Source: Krasilnikovozyma curviuscula (taxonomy: Eukaryota > Basidiomycota > Tremellomycetes > Cystofilobasidiales > Mrakiaceae). From it: a DNA stretch of 64,000 bases. This document shows, one piece after another, positions 11,986-24,552 of this stretch. A model generated the notes under the pieces. That model did not search any database. It had not been told where the DNA came from and saw nothing but the letters and a program-made list of their open reading frames with translations. The stretch is taken from the NCBI GenBank assembly GCA_014825775.1, contig MVAQ01000036.1, forward strand, positions 1 to 64,000, written 5' to 3'. The translations under genes were made by a program, and so were the position numbers. Position 1 is the first letter of the stretch; each line of letters starts with the position of its first letter.

Positions 11986-12908
11986 ACCAAAGCTGCAATG
12001 TCCACTGGAATGCGGATTCCGACCAGAGCAACGAGCGAGCAAACCGCAGGTTTTCCAAAACAAATCCAGGAATGGAAATCGATCAGCACCAATGGGACAA
12101 TACTGTTGTATATCTTCTTACTTACAAAACAAAGCTCTCGATTAAGAGGAAAAGATCTCTGTAAAAGAAAAATGGGAAAATGCTGCCGGTGGACAACCTG
12201 TACCACTGGAAACCATGACTTTAGCTGTTCACTCATTTTATATCCAACAATTAAGCTAGACCCCCTAACCTTTCTTACTCACGCTAATATTGATGCGAAT
12301 AAAACAAGCTGAAGAAGAAGTATTCGAGTCGTCAGGGGCTCTTGAAACGGACGGGGATTGATTCTGTATTCCTACTGATCGTTGGTACTAATTATCTGTG
12401 CGATCTATCATTTCCGGGCTTATAGCTATTCTGAGCATGTTCATTTATTCTATATCTATTTGAATCACACCTTCATTAAGACCGTAGTCTTTGAATATTT
12501 TTCCAGCTGCACCCCTCTCCGCCATACAGGTGAACTGTGACTGGTTCGCCCTTTATCTCGAGCCATTCTCGGTGAGAGTCTCGGAACTTCAATCTGCTTA
12601 GGTGTGCATGCTCTACTGAACGCTTGGGGAAATGTCATCTCCCGACCGACCAATTGCCAAGGTCAGGGCTGTTGAACCGACCGTAATTCCCACACATTTT
12701 ATTCATATTTGACCTTCACGGTCTCTTTTATCTATTATCTGTCGGAAAGCACTCACACATCATAAAGCCGAACGTGGCATTCGACAGCAGTCCGTGTTTA
12801 CCGTTGTGGCGTCGCGCTCTGCAGCCCGCCCGTGCATTTCATGCGAGATCGAGGCTGCCTCACAACCAAATTTCTGTCTGCCTTGTGAATTCGACAGTGA
12901 TTCTCGTA
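11986..12908. other. Divergent intergenic region, no gene seen
   Basis: About 0.9 kb between the NSUN2-like gene and the first 2-hydroxyacid dehydrogenase. No coding exon with splice support was found. It should hold both promoters. Confidence 0.5.
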
Positions 12909-14443
12909 ATGGCTCCTAAAATCAAAGTGCTTTCCATCAACCTTCCCACTGACGAGAGCAATGCTGCTCTCCTCCAGGGAGCTGAAGACATCGAGCTCAC
13001 CGTAAGTTATCGACCGACTTTTTTTCTGCTGAGACGCCGCCTTGGTCCGCCTGTGTGCTGATGCTGATTCGGAGGGCGCAGGTCATCCCTCAAGGGAACA
13101 GAGAGGAGATGATTGTCTCTATTGCTGAAGCTGTTGAAAAGCAAGGGCCTTTCAAAGGTGAGGCTTTCCTCCCAAACGCCGATGTGTTCGGCTCGCCTGC
13201 TGACCCAAAGGTGGCTTTGTGACAACGTCCTAGCTTGTTGCATCTTCCTTAACTGGGCACAGCGTCCTTTCCCATGGCCTTTGGACGAGGGTTTAGTCAA
13301 GCCTCTGGTTGACACAGGTTGTATCGCGTTCTGCGGAGGCGGAGCCGGTGAGTCTCAAGTCCTCAAGTCCGTTGCTCAAACTTTGTAAAATGGATGCTAA
13401 ATAGTTACCATTGTAGGTTATGACTGGGTTGATGATGAGTACCTTTCTTCCGTGAAGGTACTGTACCACAACACCCCAACTTGTGTCGGAGAGCGAACTG
13501 CTGGTGAGAAGCTTGCTTCTCCATTTTCCCTCTCTTGTCTCAGTCCTGATTGATCGAGTTTATATGTCAAAATTTACCAGATACCTGTGCCATGATGATT
13601 CTCCAAGCGATTCGAAACTCGACGTACCAAGAACAACACCTCAGAGCAGGCAAGTGGCTCGATCGAGCCCGCCCAGCTATGGACGCCAGAAAATCTACTC
13701 TTGGTATCGTTGGAATGGGAAACATTGGTCAGATGGTGGCTGACCACATGAGAAACTTTGGAATGAAGATCATATATTACAACAGGAGCCGTCTGTCACC
13801 AGAGAGTAAGCCGCAACGTTCTTGTTCTCAAACCGATATTGGAAATAACATTTAAATTCTACTATTTTTGGTTTAGAGGAGAAGGGTGCGAAATACGTTA
13901 CAATGGACGAACTCCTTGCGACCGCCGACGTCGTGTCCCTCAACTGCCCTCTGAACAAGGCAACCTTCCACCTCATTGGAGCCCCTGAAATATCCAAGAT
14001 GAAAGACAATGTTATTATTGTCAACACCTCTGTGAGTCACGATCTTATGAGACTAAATCGGCCAAGGATTGGTTTGACGCTGAGGTGAGTATTGCTGTTT
14101 CCCAGAGAGGTCCAGTCGTCGATGAACAAGCTCTCGTTGATGCGCTCGAGTCTGGCAAGGTCTACTCGGCAGCGCTGGATGTCTTTGAGCGTGAGCCAGA
14201 GATTCACCCAGGTCTTATCAAATCAGACCGCACAATTCTCTCCCCTCGTGAGTTCCGCTGAGGCCGCTGCGTCATTTGTCTTCCATTGCTTAACTTTGAC
14301 TGATGTTCCTGCTTAATGTAGACAACGCTGTTGTTAACGTTACTGTAAAGCAGGACCAGGAGTTGGAAATTATTAACAATGTCCTCGGCGCCGCCAGAAC
14401 TGGTACCGGTGTCACTCCAGTTAACGGCCCATTCCAGCGATAG
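12909..14443 (+). CDS. D-isomer 2-hydroxyacid dehydrogenase, copy 1, 337 aa
   Basis: Eight exons (12909-13001, 13082-13157, 13234-13347, 13417-13503, 13581-13805, 13877-14031, 14106-14247, 14322-14443) join in phase. The NAD-binding loop [16 protein letters not shown] is clear. Expected active-site residues are present: Arg in NTSRGPVVDE, Glu in FEREPEI, and His in LSPHNAVV. The N-terminal substrate domain ([15 protein letters not shown]) resembles the fungal D-mandelate dehydrogenase/glyoxylate reductase-like subgroup. These enzymes reduce 2-oxoacids such as glyoxylate or aromatic 2-oxoacids with NAD(P)H. The substrate cannot be told from sequence. It lies tail-to-tail with an MFS gene 252 nt away, and has a paralogue at 40.2-41.6 kb. 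Confidence 0.92.
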
Positions 14444-14695
14444 ATTCAACTGCGGCCCATGCCCACTCAAGAGCTATTTTAGAATCATTATGTTTGGGAA
14501 CTAGAGCTATAAGCTAGATTCATTTCTTCGTGGAAAAAAAATAACATGGCAACTAGATAGATCGCAAGCTGCTTATTTTTGCCGTACAATTGAGAACATA
14601 CGTAACGTTTATAGAAGTAGACGTTAAATAGATGAGATCTAAAATGTTCATTCCATTCTTTCATAACGTGAGCCGAGGCCTGAGATCTTTTTGAT

Positions 14696-17019
14696 CTACT
14701 TCGAATTGGCGGAGACGACAGAGGTCACTGGTTCCCTCTTTTCGTCAACGGACTCCTCGTCGGTATAGACTGGTTGCTCGTTCATGAGTGCCTCATTGGC
14801 GGGCCTGGGGATAAAAGGGGAGAGAGTCAATGAGAGATCGAGGCTGCTTCAACAGGTGAACAACTACTCACTGGATGTACTTCAGATCATACCACCTTAG
14901 AGCAATAGCACCGAGCGTTCCAATACCGAAGAAGAACGCAGAAGACTTCCATCCAATGAAACCATGTGAATAAGCCGGTGCTTGAACGGCTGGCCAGAGT
15001 AGAGGGTTGGTCCAGGCGGAGAAAGCGTAGTAGATGGTTATACCCCAGCCGATGAGCAACGCACGAGCTTCGCTGTCGTGTGGGATCATGTCGTTGATCC
15101 AACCAATTTCCAAAGGTGAGATTGCCATACAGGCATATACGATAAAGTAGCAGACGTATTTCCCGGCGAAGGAAATGTGGGTGAAGTACGACATGGCGAT
15201 ACACGGGAGCATAGCAACAAACTAAAACAGCTTACATGTTAGCACAAGCGCAGCTGGAACAATGGATGAAGAAAGCACTTACAGATGGAACAACAATGAA
15301 GAGCCAACGTCTTTTGTAGAACACATCTGAGAAGTAACCCAGTATCCAAACAAACACCATCGTGGTCGCGAACCCAGCAATGTTGATGTAGTTAACCATT
15401 GGAGTCAAGTACATTTGCGAACCGTCAGCGTTCTTCAGTGATTTGAGCCACAAGTTGAAGTAGCTTGTTGCAGACATGGCGAGGGTGTTTGGGACATCTA
15501 TGAACACGAATTCCATCAGTGTTGAGCTCTGACAGACGCCTGGACTTTACAACACTCACACATAACGACAAAGATGTAAGGCATAGGGCTCATCCAAGTT
15601 CGCTTCACACCAGCCCAGGTGATTCGGGTGATTCCATTCTTCTTGTATCTGTCGAACCTGGCGACACCAGCTTCCTTGATGCCGTCGCCCTTCAGGTAGA
15701 AGGCTCTTGGGTTTGGTGACTGAGGCCAGTCAGGCAAGAAGATAAAACCGAAGACGGCAATGACGATCGTCATAATACAGTTGATGATAAAAAGCCTGGA
15801 TACAGTAGGAAGATAGAGGTGAGCCAAGTAATGGCAGACAGGAGAGAAGAAGGATGGTAGTCACCATCTCCAGCCTGAGATACCGCTATGGCCGTTGAGG
15901 GATGTGTAAATGGCACCTTGCTATTCCACACAAAAGTACTCTCAGCGAGAATCAAAAGAAAAGAAAGGTAGTAGAAAGCTCACCAAAGCACTAGCTAACA
16001 TTTGTCCGACAGGCTGCATCGAATGGTAGAATGCAATTCTTTTGGAGATCTCAGTAGGAGTGTACCAAGCCATCATCAAAACAAAAGCACCTGGGTAAGC
16101 CGAAGCTTCAGCAGCACCTGTGTTTGACAACAGAGTATCAGCAACCGGCTCATCGACTACGCGGGGGTGTGGAGGAAGGCCGGAGAAGACTGACCGAGGA
16201 AAGCACGACAGGCATAGACGCCCTCAGCTGAGTGACAGACGGCAACCAATCCTGTTATCATTCCCCAGAAGAGTTCAACAGCAGGAAGCCAGTACGAGGG
16301 GCGGACCATGGTGATGATTGCCTGGGATGGAATTAGGAAGATACAGTATCCTATCGCGCCCAGAAAGGAATTTGACTCTTAGAGACTGCTCATGAATTTC
16401 TAACCCACTATGATTGAAGAAGTTCTCACCGATGTTGAAATAAGTCTGGAAATGAAGAATGTAGCATACACGTCAGAGGAGGATCGCCATGGCCGCACTG
16501 GTAAGCGTGGAGGTGGAAGCGAACTCACGGTAAAGAAGTTCAACTGGTTTGAATACAGTCCCAACTCGGTTTGCATACCAGAGACATAGGCCTATGTTCG
16601 CAAAGGGCGAAGTGAGTCAATACCCGACTGGACTGCCACGGACTGGGATTGACGCCAGCTATAAAGTGATCTTCTCTTCTCCGGATCTCAAGTAATTCCA
16701 AAGAAGTTTAGATATGCTCAAGACTTACAGAGGAGATGTTTTGTTGACTGAGTACAGCACAAAATCGATCATCAATTTTGTCAACACGGAGGCGCTAAAT
16801 ATAAACGCTGGATAAACAAGGACGAACTCAAGGTATTTGATGACCTGGGATATACAAGCATAGACCAGGAAGCACTTTTGTACGTATACGCATAGAGAGA
16901 TCAGTACGAGATGACCTGAAACGCTCAGGGTTTATTAGACGACTCACCATATCTAACCGCCTCACAATTTTACGTTCTTCAGGAGTCCTGTGTCCATGGT
17001 CAACTTGGTTAAGACCCAT
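14696..17019 (-). CDS. MFS transporter, Dal5-like anion:cation symporter family, copy 1, 490 aa
   Basis: Twelve exons on the reverse strand: 17019-16948, 16874-16828, 16747-16729, 16591-16529, 16445-16430, 16350-16195, 16117-15984, 15920-15865, 15795-15560, 15497-15283, 15221-14872, 14804-14696. They include exons of only 19 and 16 nt, with the same layout as the paralogue at 61.3 kb. Features of the Dal5/Liz1-type family include the N-terminal RTPEERKIVRRLDM, the YPGAFVLMMAWYTPTE loop, FHSMQ-like FYHSMQPVGQML, and multiple hydrophobic spans across the protein. Family members carry allantoate, ureidosuccinate, vitamins or small organic anions with protons at the plasma membrane. Its tail-to-tail dehydrogenase neighbour suggests uptake of a 2-oxo- or 2-hydroxyacid or a precursor, but the substrate is not determined. 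Confidence 0.93.
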
Positions 17020-18369
17020 TTTCGACTGCTCTACTGTGCTATAGAATTCAGTTTCTTGGGGGGCCGTTGAAAGAGATGCAGCGACCGGCTCTTATATCTC
17101 CTGATCGAACAACGCAAGACAGGCTGTCGCTGGAATTGATACGGGACGATTGAACATCCCTTCGACGCCACCGCTTTGCGGATCTATTTTCGAAGCCTTT
17201 CTAGCTCGGAATGGGTCAGGAAAAAGGAAAAAATGCTGATTTCAAGGCAGCTGATAGGTCTGGTGAGCTTCACAACTCCAAGTGATGAACTAAGCGTATC
17301 CGGGGGGTCAAGCGCATGAAATCCGAGCCTTTTGTTTCTTTGCTTTACGCTTCCAAATCAACATCCACAAGACCAACATAGTTGGAAAGTCTGATATGTT
17401 CAAGATAGACTGTACAGAACTCCTGCAGAAGTTGGGGTAACAAATTCTGCCTGTGTCGCATCTTCGCAGCGTGATGACGGCCAAGGGAAACAAACTCAAG
17501 GACAGAGAGATCTCGATCTCAAAAGTTTGTTCAACCACATCTTTGGCACCTTTGACTAGTAATCAGCTCCTCCTTCATCTTCATAAACAAGCTAAATAAG
17601 TAGCGGAATGTTTTTCCGATCTCTTCTCAGTCGCAGTTCTCCACTTAGCGATCCATAAATCGACTCAGAAGCAACTGGCTGGGTGCTCGGAAGACGACAC
17701 GAAAATGCTTCCTTTCAACAAAAGATACTAGTTGGTACTACCCTTGATCTTCTACTTTAGCATCTCAGTTTCAAGCGCCAGGAACCAAATTCGTCGCCGA
17801 TCTAGTGAGTAGTTCTCCGTCATCTTCTGGAAGGAAGGTAGTCGTCCTCGGGACTTCTTGATATACTCTCGAAGCAGACTTCAGACTTGATAATTTCAAG
17901 TTCAGTTTCAATGTAGCTTTATTTCATTCCTTGTTACCTTGTTAGAAAACATGTTGGTACAGCAGTCTCATCAATGTTCGCAGAAGATAACCCTGTTTCA
18001 GAACGCATCACCTTCACTTTCAACGAACCCAACAACATATCACCAAATGCCAACTTGAACACAGAGAAATTGTGAATCAAAATGCTCTTCTAGAAGGATC
18101 ATTCGTCCTTTTTGAATTTCCATTGACATAAACCAGCGTCTTTTTTTTCCTTAGTCTCAATATCTTTCACCTCTCGCGAACACAGTTATCAGCTTGGGCC
18201 AACTTGGACCAACAGCGACCCACGTCAGCTCCAACTTTTATTTTGATGAATAGATGATGGAATAGATAGGCTCTTTTGACAGTAGCGGCCTGTATGAGCT
18301 TGTATGAGCTGTCCGCTTGATTTCACACCCTCCACTCTGCGCATTTTTACCGTTCGGAATAGTTCTTCA
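17020..18369. other. Gene-poor region
   Basis: Upstream region of the MFS gene plus about 1 kb in which I see no coding exon, RNA gene or repeat family. Confidence 0.5.
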
Positions 18370-19336
18370 GACTGACTAGCGACTCACTGTCTACATTTTG
18401 GTGGAAAATCTGGCAGAGTATCTCTTTTAATCCGTTTGATACGTATCCCAGCCTGCAGTACGACAAATTCAACCAGTTCATTTGGTGAGTTTCAGGTGTG
18501 TTTACCTCTGCCTACGCGCGGCTAACTCTGATTCTTTAGCTGCGGTGAACAGGGTCATCCGATGGAGCAGGTAAGTAAAGAAATTCTATGAGCATGTTGC
18601 GCAGATGAAGCTGATCGCATTTTCATGGCTTTAAAGACAAACTTCAACAGCAAGTATGTCAGGCTCGGATCTCCGCTCAATCCGACCAAATTAATCCACT
18701 CAACCAGCACCATTTTGTCAATGCTATAGCAACCCATTTACTTCTCAAGAGTTTTCCGATCTGATTTGAAATACTATGACTTTTATGGACAACGACGATT
18801 GAATCGATGATTGGTTCGGAACGATACAGACCCTCCAAGGTGTGTGTAAAGAGCATACCCACCTCCTTTACACAAGCTCCTCCAAATTCATTTATGTTCT
18901 TCCTCTCTATACTAGGGCTATCATGCTCGATGGTCTCTTAGAAAATTACTCCACCAGAATCAAGAAGCCGACGTTACTCTTACCTTTGGGCAATGACTGA
19001 CTACTGGAATCAACGCCGGATCTTTTTCCTCAATATCTAACAGTACAACGAGCGCTTAAGATGATGCACGCTTCTTTACAGAAACTGTCTGATGCACGGC
19101 TACCTTAGCGCCGGCTGTCATTGGGGTATTACCAGGTGAATCGCGCTTCCGAAGAATCAAAACAAGCTTGTACTTCCACGGACGATGCTGTAACAACTCT
19201 CAAATGTTTGGTATTTACTGTGAGTGGGCAGCTTAAGCTTTTGAACGAAAACGCTTTCTTCCTTGAGAGGCGGCGCTGCCGTGCGCATCCTTCAGCTCGA
19301 CCGGCGAGCTACCCGCACTCTGGTTGCGCTCCCTGA
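18370..19336 (+). pseudogene. Decayed multi-exon gene of unknown family
   Basis: Coding-like segments with splice sites remain but cannot be joined into an open gene. The first segment ends DTYPSLQYDKFNQFI at a GTGAGT donor (about 18485) and resumes after TTTAG with CGEQGHPMEQ. A third segment follows a further intron (about 18652). From 18803 to 19336 one frame runs for 178 codons with only two internal stops, TGA at 18998 and TAG at 19106. It has protein-like content such as RIKKPTLLLPLGND before the first stop and LFPQYLTVQRALKMMHASLQ after it. Both stops, and a third TGA at 18800, could arise by single C-to-T changes from CGA or CAG. I do not recognise the ancestral protein. Confidence 0.45.
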
Positions 19337-19744
19337 TATGAACGATTCTACATCCTCCTGCTTTGTGTGAAAAGTCCAAACCTTATTCAAGATATAAGTA
19401 AGTCCCAAAAAATCGGCGGTTTTTGGAGGGACCGCAAGATATGCAATGAACAAAAAAACAGAGTACCATGCGGTCAATGCCCAACGCCCAACAAGGTCGT
19501 CATCGGTGAATCTTGCGAAATCCTCCCTTTGCTTACCTCCTTTGTTTACTGAGCAGTACCTTCCTTTGACTACCGCAGCTAAGGCGAGTTGGCACAGTCC
19601 AGCAGGGCAGTTCGAGCGTAAGACGCTTGACGGATCGACAGCCACTATCAGCGAAAGGGATCGTCGTGTCCCTCACTTTTCGTGTGCCTCTTTTTTTCCC
19701 TGGAGCCAAGTACGTTTCTTTCGACGTTGTGCTTCTAATTTAAA

Positions 19745-21098
19745 ATGAAGTTACCGGAGAGTAATAGAGTTGCCTTTGTTCCTCAGATCTCAGAACTGGA
19801 AACCTCCTCGTCTGAGGAGATGCTTTCATCCGAACTCCCTCCTGAGTCTCAAGAATCCCAGCAGTCAAGGCCGTCAAGCTCGAAGTCGACACAAGATGCC
19901 GACCAGTCTGGAAGCAACGATGGAGACAAGAGACCTTCTCAGAGCTTACAAGGTCTGTTTGCTATTTTTTTCTTAGGTCAAGCCACTCGGCTGGTCGCTC
20001 GAACCTCCGCCCGCGTGGATAGCCAGTCCGCTGACGCCCCTTGTCGCTCTGTGTCGTTTGTCGTGTATAGCTTGCCAGAGATGTTACAAGAGGAAGAGGA
20101 AGGTGAGAAGAGTTATTTCTTTTCGATGTCTATAGGCTGTTCGGCAGCTTATTTTTTGGAATTATACTGATACGCTCTTCGTCCACCACATGGGCCGCCG
20201 CCCCACCGCCGTTTCGCAATGTAGTGCGATAGACAATCACCTGCGTGCTCCACTTGCCTTAAGGCTGGTGTTCCCTGTGTGTTCGATTGGAGAGTGACGG
20301 ATCGTGCCACTCCGGGGTAAGGCTCGAAAAGGTGTACCTCACCTCGTGCGAATGTTCTGCCGCTGACGACGGGTTTTTTTTCCTCTTCAAAGATACGTTC
20401 CGACAATTCTCAACGACCTCAGTGTTTCTCAATCCCGGGTGGAGTGGTTGGAGCTCATCATTGAGGCACTGGAGCCATCTCTCACGAATGTCATCTCGAC
20501 CGTACAGACAGGTTCGGTGCTTGTCATTCCGTCAGACGGAAACCGACCGGTGTCGTTTTACCAGCCCAACGACAGCGACGGAAGCCAACCAGAACTACCA
20601 ACATGGAGTGGATCTAGCTCTAGAGATCTGGAAAAGTCTCAGGCGACGCTTGGTCATTCAGACACTCAACCCCAGCACCAGCAAAAACAACAGCAAACTC
20701 AGCATTCATCTCGGTCACAACCTCCACCAGCTCCCGAGTCTGTACTACACCACCATTTCTATGCACCACCACCAGTCCATGACAGTCACCACCCGTTCAT
20801 CAATAGTCCGATCGCGATGAACCACCAACAATCCCACACCGGCAATAGCAGCAGCAATTTCCAGCCTTCGGGAATGACGTTGAGCTTCAGTGAACCTCCG
20901 AAGTCAAACTCGAATTCACCGCCTGCTGTGACTGTAGATGCGGAGTCGCCGCGAGCTTTGAAACGGCCTAGGTTGTCTGTTGAGCTCGACTCTGGTAAGA
21001 ATGACCGCGACGAGACGGCGGCGGAGCAATTAGGCGAAGATCAGAAAGTCTTCCTGGACGTGTTGGGACTGGGAGCTAGTGGGTCTGGTCGTACCTGA
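19745..21098 (+). CDS. Zn2Cys6 transcription factor, 345 aa
   Basis: Four exons (19745-19952, 20071-20102, 20225-20316, 20393-21098) join in phase. The zinc cluster is assembled across exons 2 and 3: ACQRCYKRKRK, then CDRQSPACSTCLKAGVPC. This fits the fungal pattern C-x2-C-x6-C-x6-C-x2-C-x6-C. A linker and short helix follow (SRVEWLELIIEALEPSL), where dimerisation coils usually sit. The rest is Gln/His/Ser-rich and disordered; no fungal-specific transcription-factor domain is seen, so it is a small regulator. It should bind CGG-type half-sites in the nucleus. Targets are unknown; no clustered pathway lies beside it. Confidence 0.92.
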
Positions 21099-21725
21099 AA
21101 ACACAGTGTAGATGGAGAAGGGCTTGAAAAACTTAAAAAAGGTTGTATATGTGGAGATCTTGGAAGGCGTTGTAATAGCTTAAAATTCACCCCTTTAGCG
21201 TACTGGTGTCGGCTACTTAACTACAGACAATTTGTATCAAGGTTGTACGTACGCGATCTGCGTTAGTAAATCGTCTGGAAGAGCTCGGCGCCTAAATGTA
21301 GGAACAAAATAGCGAAAGACTTTCATTTGAAGCGATGCGATTTCAAACTGCTTCATACCACTCCAAGAGGAAGAAACCATTTATCTGCAATACCTGGTTG
21401 TTTGTACAAGGTAATACTTCGGGGCAGAGAGTTTGACGAGACCCAACGTTCTGTATCTCTTGATCGCGACGGCACCTTTTGTTGTGGTTCTCACTGCTTT
21501 TTTACATCAGGATTCCCAATCTTCAAACCCAAGATCCTATCTGATCATTTCAAGGTGTCTGACCAAATGATGGCGTTTGTGTTTCAACTTCAGCTCATCC
21601 GCCACCTGTTGGAAGCGGGACAACCTACGCCTGCCGTATGTCTCAAGCCTTGGTGACTAGCGACCAGTTGCGAACCTAGATCCCCTTCATTCTTTGCTAT
21701 GTGCTTGAAGTGATCTTAAGCAGAT
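21099..21725. other. Intergenic, no gene seen
   Basis: Open frames here lack ATG starts or splice support. Probably the 3' region of the regulator and the promoter of the F-box gene. Confidence 0.5.
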
Positions 21726-24030
21726 ATGGAAAGTGTCGTTGGATCTGATAAGAGTGAGCAACCTTTCTGTTCCTTATCTATTGTTCACAGTAGCTAATTG
21801 TCTCCCACCACGGTGGATTAGTCTCGTCTTTCCTTACAAAACTTCAGAGAAAAGATCAGCAGAGCAGTACTGATTCTGTCGATAGCACTGTTACTCTGAC
21901 GGAACTGAGGGTGCCTTCTCCCAATGGCAACCGACTTCAACCAAGGGACGAGCTGTCTCCGTTCCACCCCTTCCGAACATCCTCGATCGTTCCTCGCTAT
22001 TCGCAACCAGCAGTAACCTCAGATCTATCCTATCTACCATTCTCACCATCTGAATTATCTCTGTTCTCAATCCCTCATCCCCCTGATCAAAAGGGAATCC
22101 CAGCTCTCCCTTCCGAACTGGTTTCTCACCTCGTTTCTTTCCTCAGCTGGAAAGACCTCAAGAGTCTTTCTGTGTGCACCAAGAGCATTAGAGAAGACCT
22201 TACGTATCACGTTTATCGAAGAGCTCAAATAGTCTCGTCACCCAGCTTCAGAGCGGTCGAACGTTTCAACGCTCAACTTCGACAATCACCAAATGGCGAC
22301 GGCAACCAGTTTCCAAATCGGTACTTCATCAGGCATCAAACCCTCCGAAGAAACTCGAATACTTCAACAGAGACTGTCACCTCACTTCAGTCCCTCGACC
22401 TCATCTTGCGTCCTCCTCACCATCGATCTCATGTCGCCAAAGCTCTTGAAGATCTTCAGTCAGAGCTACTACACTTATCTAACATCCTATCAACTCCTTA
22501 TCTTTCCATCTCAAAGAACATGATGTGGAATGCTCACTATCTCAACGCTCTTCGCTTGGATTGGACAGTCGTAGGAGGCGATCACGCTTACTTCCCACCA
22601 ACAACGAACAAAACTGCCCTCGCCCTTGCGACGCTTTTGAAATCGGTCTCACGACTGAAAAATTTAGAGAGTTTTGCTCTTTGGATCTCAGGAGACCCTC
22701 CATTTCCTTCTTCGACTCAGATGTGGCTGCCAGTGAATACCGCCAACCTCACCCTAGCTGGCCCTCAAACTGTGATCTCGATTTCTGGTGGAGGAAATCC
22801 AGAGGTTGTGGGTCAATTTGCAGCTCTTGAACTCGATCCTCTCAGTAAGCTGAAGAAGATCAGCTTGAAGGGTAGAATCCTGTTTGAAGCGACGGCCATA
22901 CGAGACTGGATTCAAGAAAGTGTAGTCGCTTCTAGTCCGGGTCTCAAAAAGCTAGAACTCTCAGATGAGAGTGTTTCCATCCTTCTATCTCGTAAACACC
23001 CGTTCAACGATTCGCTCCCGACCTGGTCTCTATCCACTATCACCTCTCTCACAATTACATCCGTCATCGCGCGAAACATCCCACTTGTTCAACAACTAGT
23101 CAACCAACTTCATTCTCTGACCAGCTTCGCATTGCCACATTCCAGTCCTGAACCAGGAACATCAGGCCTTCCGCTCTTTTTCAATCCGAAGTCGACAAGG
23201 AAAACTCTCACCACTTTTTCTGGCAACTGTCTTTACATCTTACTGCCCCCGGTCACATCCTCACCGTTCTTTGTTGGGACTGACTCACACCCACTACCAC
23301 CCAACCTGACATCCGTCCACTTGACGTTCTCTCCAATCCAACAATCACCCAACTTGTCGCAGCGGACAACACTCGAGATGTGGAAGACGCTCTTGTCGAC
23401 TTCTTCGTTGGTTGAAGTCGCCATCACGGCTCCCAATCAAGCCATCGGCATTGGTGGGCTGAGAGAGGTTCTTAAAGGGTGCAGCCGGAAATTAAGAAAG
23501 TTGAGGTTAGATTTTGAGATGGTCGGTGATGGCGAGAGAGAGGGAGGGGACTGGAATCTGGTATACCCCTCATCTGACTATCTTGCGTTACTACTTCGAC
23601 TGACTTGTACTCTTCTGGTTATAGTTGGCTGAATCGAGGATCATAGGGATGACCACCTACCTTCACGTGCTACACCTTCGCAGACCGACGTCACTAAACC
23701 AGCTCTCCTCGCTGGGAAGAGAACAAACAGATCACGCTCTTGTTAAAGAGTTTGCTAAACACTGTAAGCCTCATCAATTTCTCCATGCCGCACAGCTCTT
23801 GCTTACCGCCGCATTGGTGTACTGCAGCACGATCATTGAAGAGCATGACTCTTCTTCCATCTTCATCCTCACCTGCCAATTCTCCGTCCTACTCTTACTC
23901 CATCTTCAAGTCCTCAGATGGCGTCAATGGCGGTGGCTTCGTAGACAGTGGCCATGTCGACATTCGAGGGAGGGCAGGGTGCGCGTTTGGCTTCGAGGAC
24001 GAGCAGAATCGCTGGGAGATGGACATTTGA
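21726..24030 (+). CDS. F-box protein, 702 aa
   Basis: Four exons (21726-21753, 21822-23560, 23625-23763, 23828-24030) join in phase. The short first exon supplies the ATG, because the long second exon has none near its start. The F-box lies near residues 115-150 (IPALPSELVSHLV, then SFLSWKDLKSLSVCTKSIRE); this motif normally binds Skp1 in an SCF ubiquitin ligase. The following ~450 residues have scattered Leu-rich segments (ILLSRKHPFNDSLPTWSLST, SLVEVAITAPNQAI, LREVLKGCSRKLRKLRLDF), consistent with irregular LRRs common in basidiomycete F-box proteins. The substrate is unknown. The C-terminal exons are less conserved-looking and rest on phase alone. Confidence 0.78.
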
Positions 24031-24552
24031 GATAAAATAAAGCAAGAGAAGACCTTCTGAGTGTCACAGTCTCCAGTGAAAATCACCCGGCGGTGTGAAA
24101 GGAAAGTGGCGCCGCCGCATAAGCGTGCCATTGTGGTTTGAGGAGTAAGGCTCTGGATATGGCAACTTCCCTAGAACTACAACTGAATGACTATATCAGA
24201 ACGGCTGCTGATATACGTGGGGGTGTGGCAAGTAGGCTGTTCAACCGCGGCGCGCTCTGGGTCATGCGACGACGAGGCTGGACCGTAACCACAACATTGA
24301 CTTCAGTTAAACGCCAACGCCATTTTCAGGACGAAACAGAACTGATCAAAGGGATTTCAGCAGCTCAGCAAGTTGCCCTCGAAGCAGGTTGGAAATCTGA
24401 AGTGGCACGCCCGAACCCAGCCCAGCCAAGAGTCTCACGCAGCTCAACGCTGTCCATTTTTCTCAGCAGAACACCCAGCAACACCATTTACGTCTTTAGT
24501 GTGACTTTTGGAAGTTTGAGGAAGGACAGCTTGGGAACGACTCAACGGGGGA
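24031..24552. other. Intergenic, no supported gene
   Basis: Holds the promoter of the HECT ligase gene. A 142-codon open frame at 24138-24563 overlaps the HECT start and has no splice or family support. Confidence 0.5.

Noticed and set aside
18652..18770. Possibility that the 18.4-19.3 kb region is an intact gene with more introns
   Set aside because: No GT-AG pair was found that removes the stops at 18800, 18998 and 19106 while keeping the frame.
19292..19645. 118-codon minus-strand frame upstream of the first Zn2Cys6 gene
   Set aside because: It begins at GTG, not ATG, overlaps the decayed gene on the other strand, and shows no family motif.
21327..21656. 109-codon plus-strand frame before the F-box gene
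   Set aside because: Starts at TTG and has no splice or family support; probably promoter DNA.
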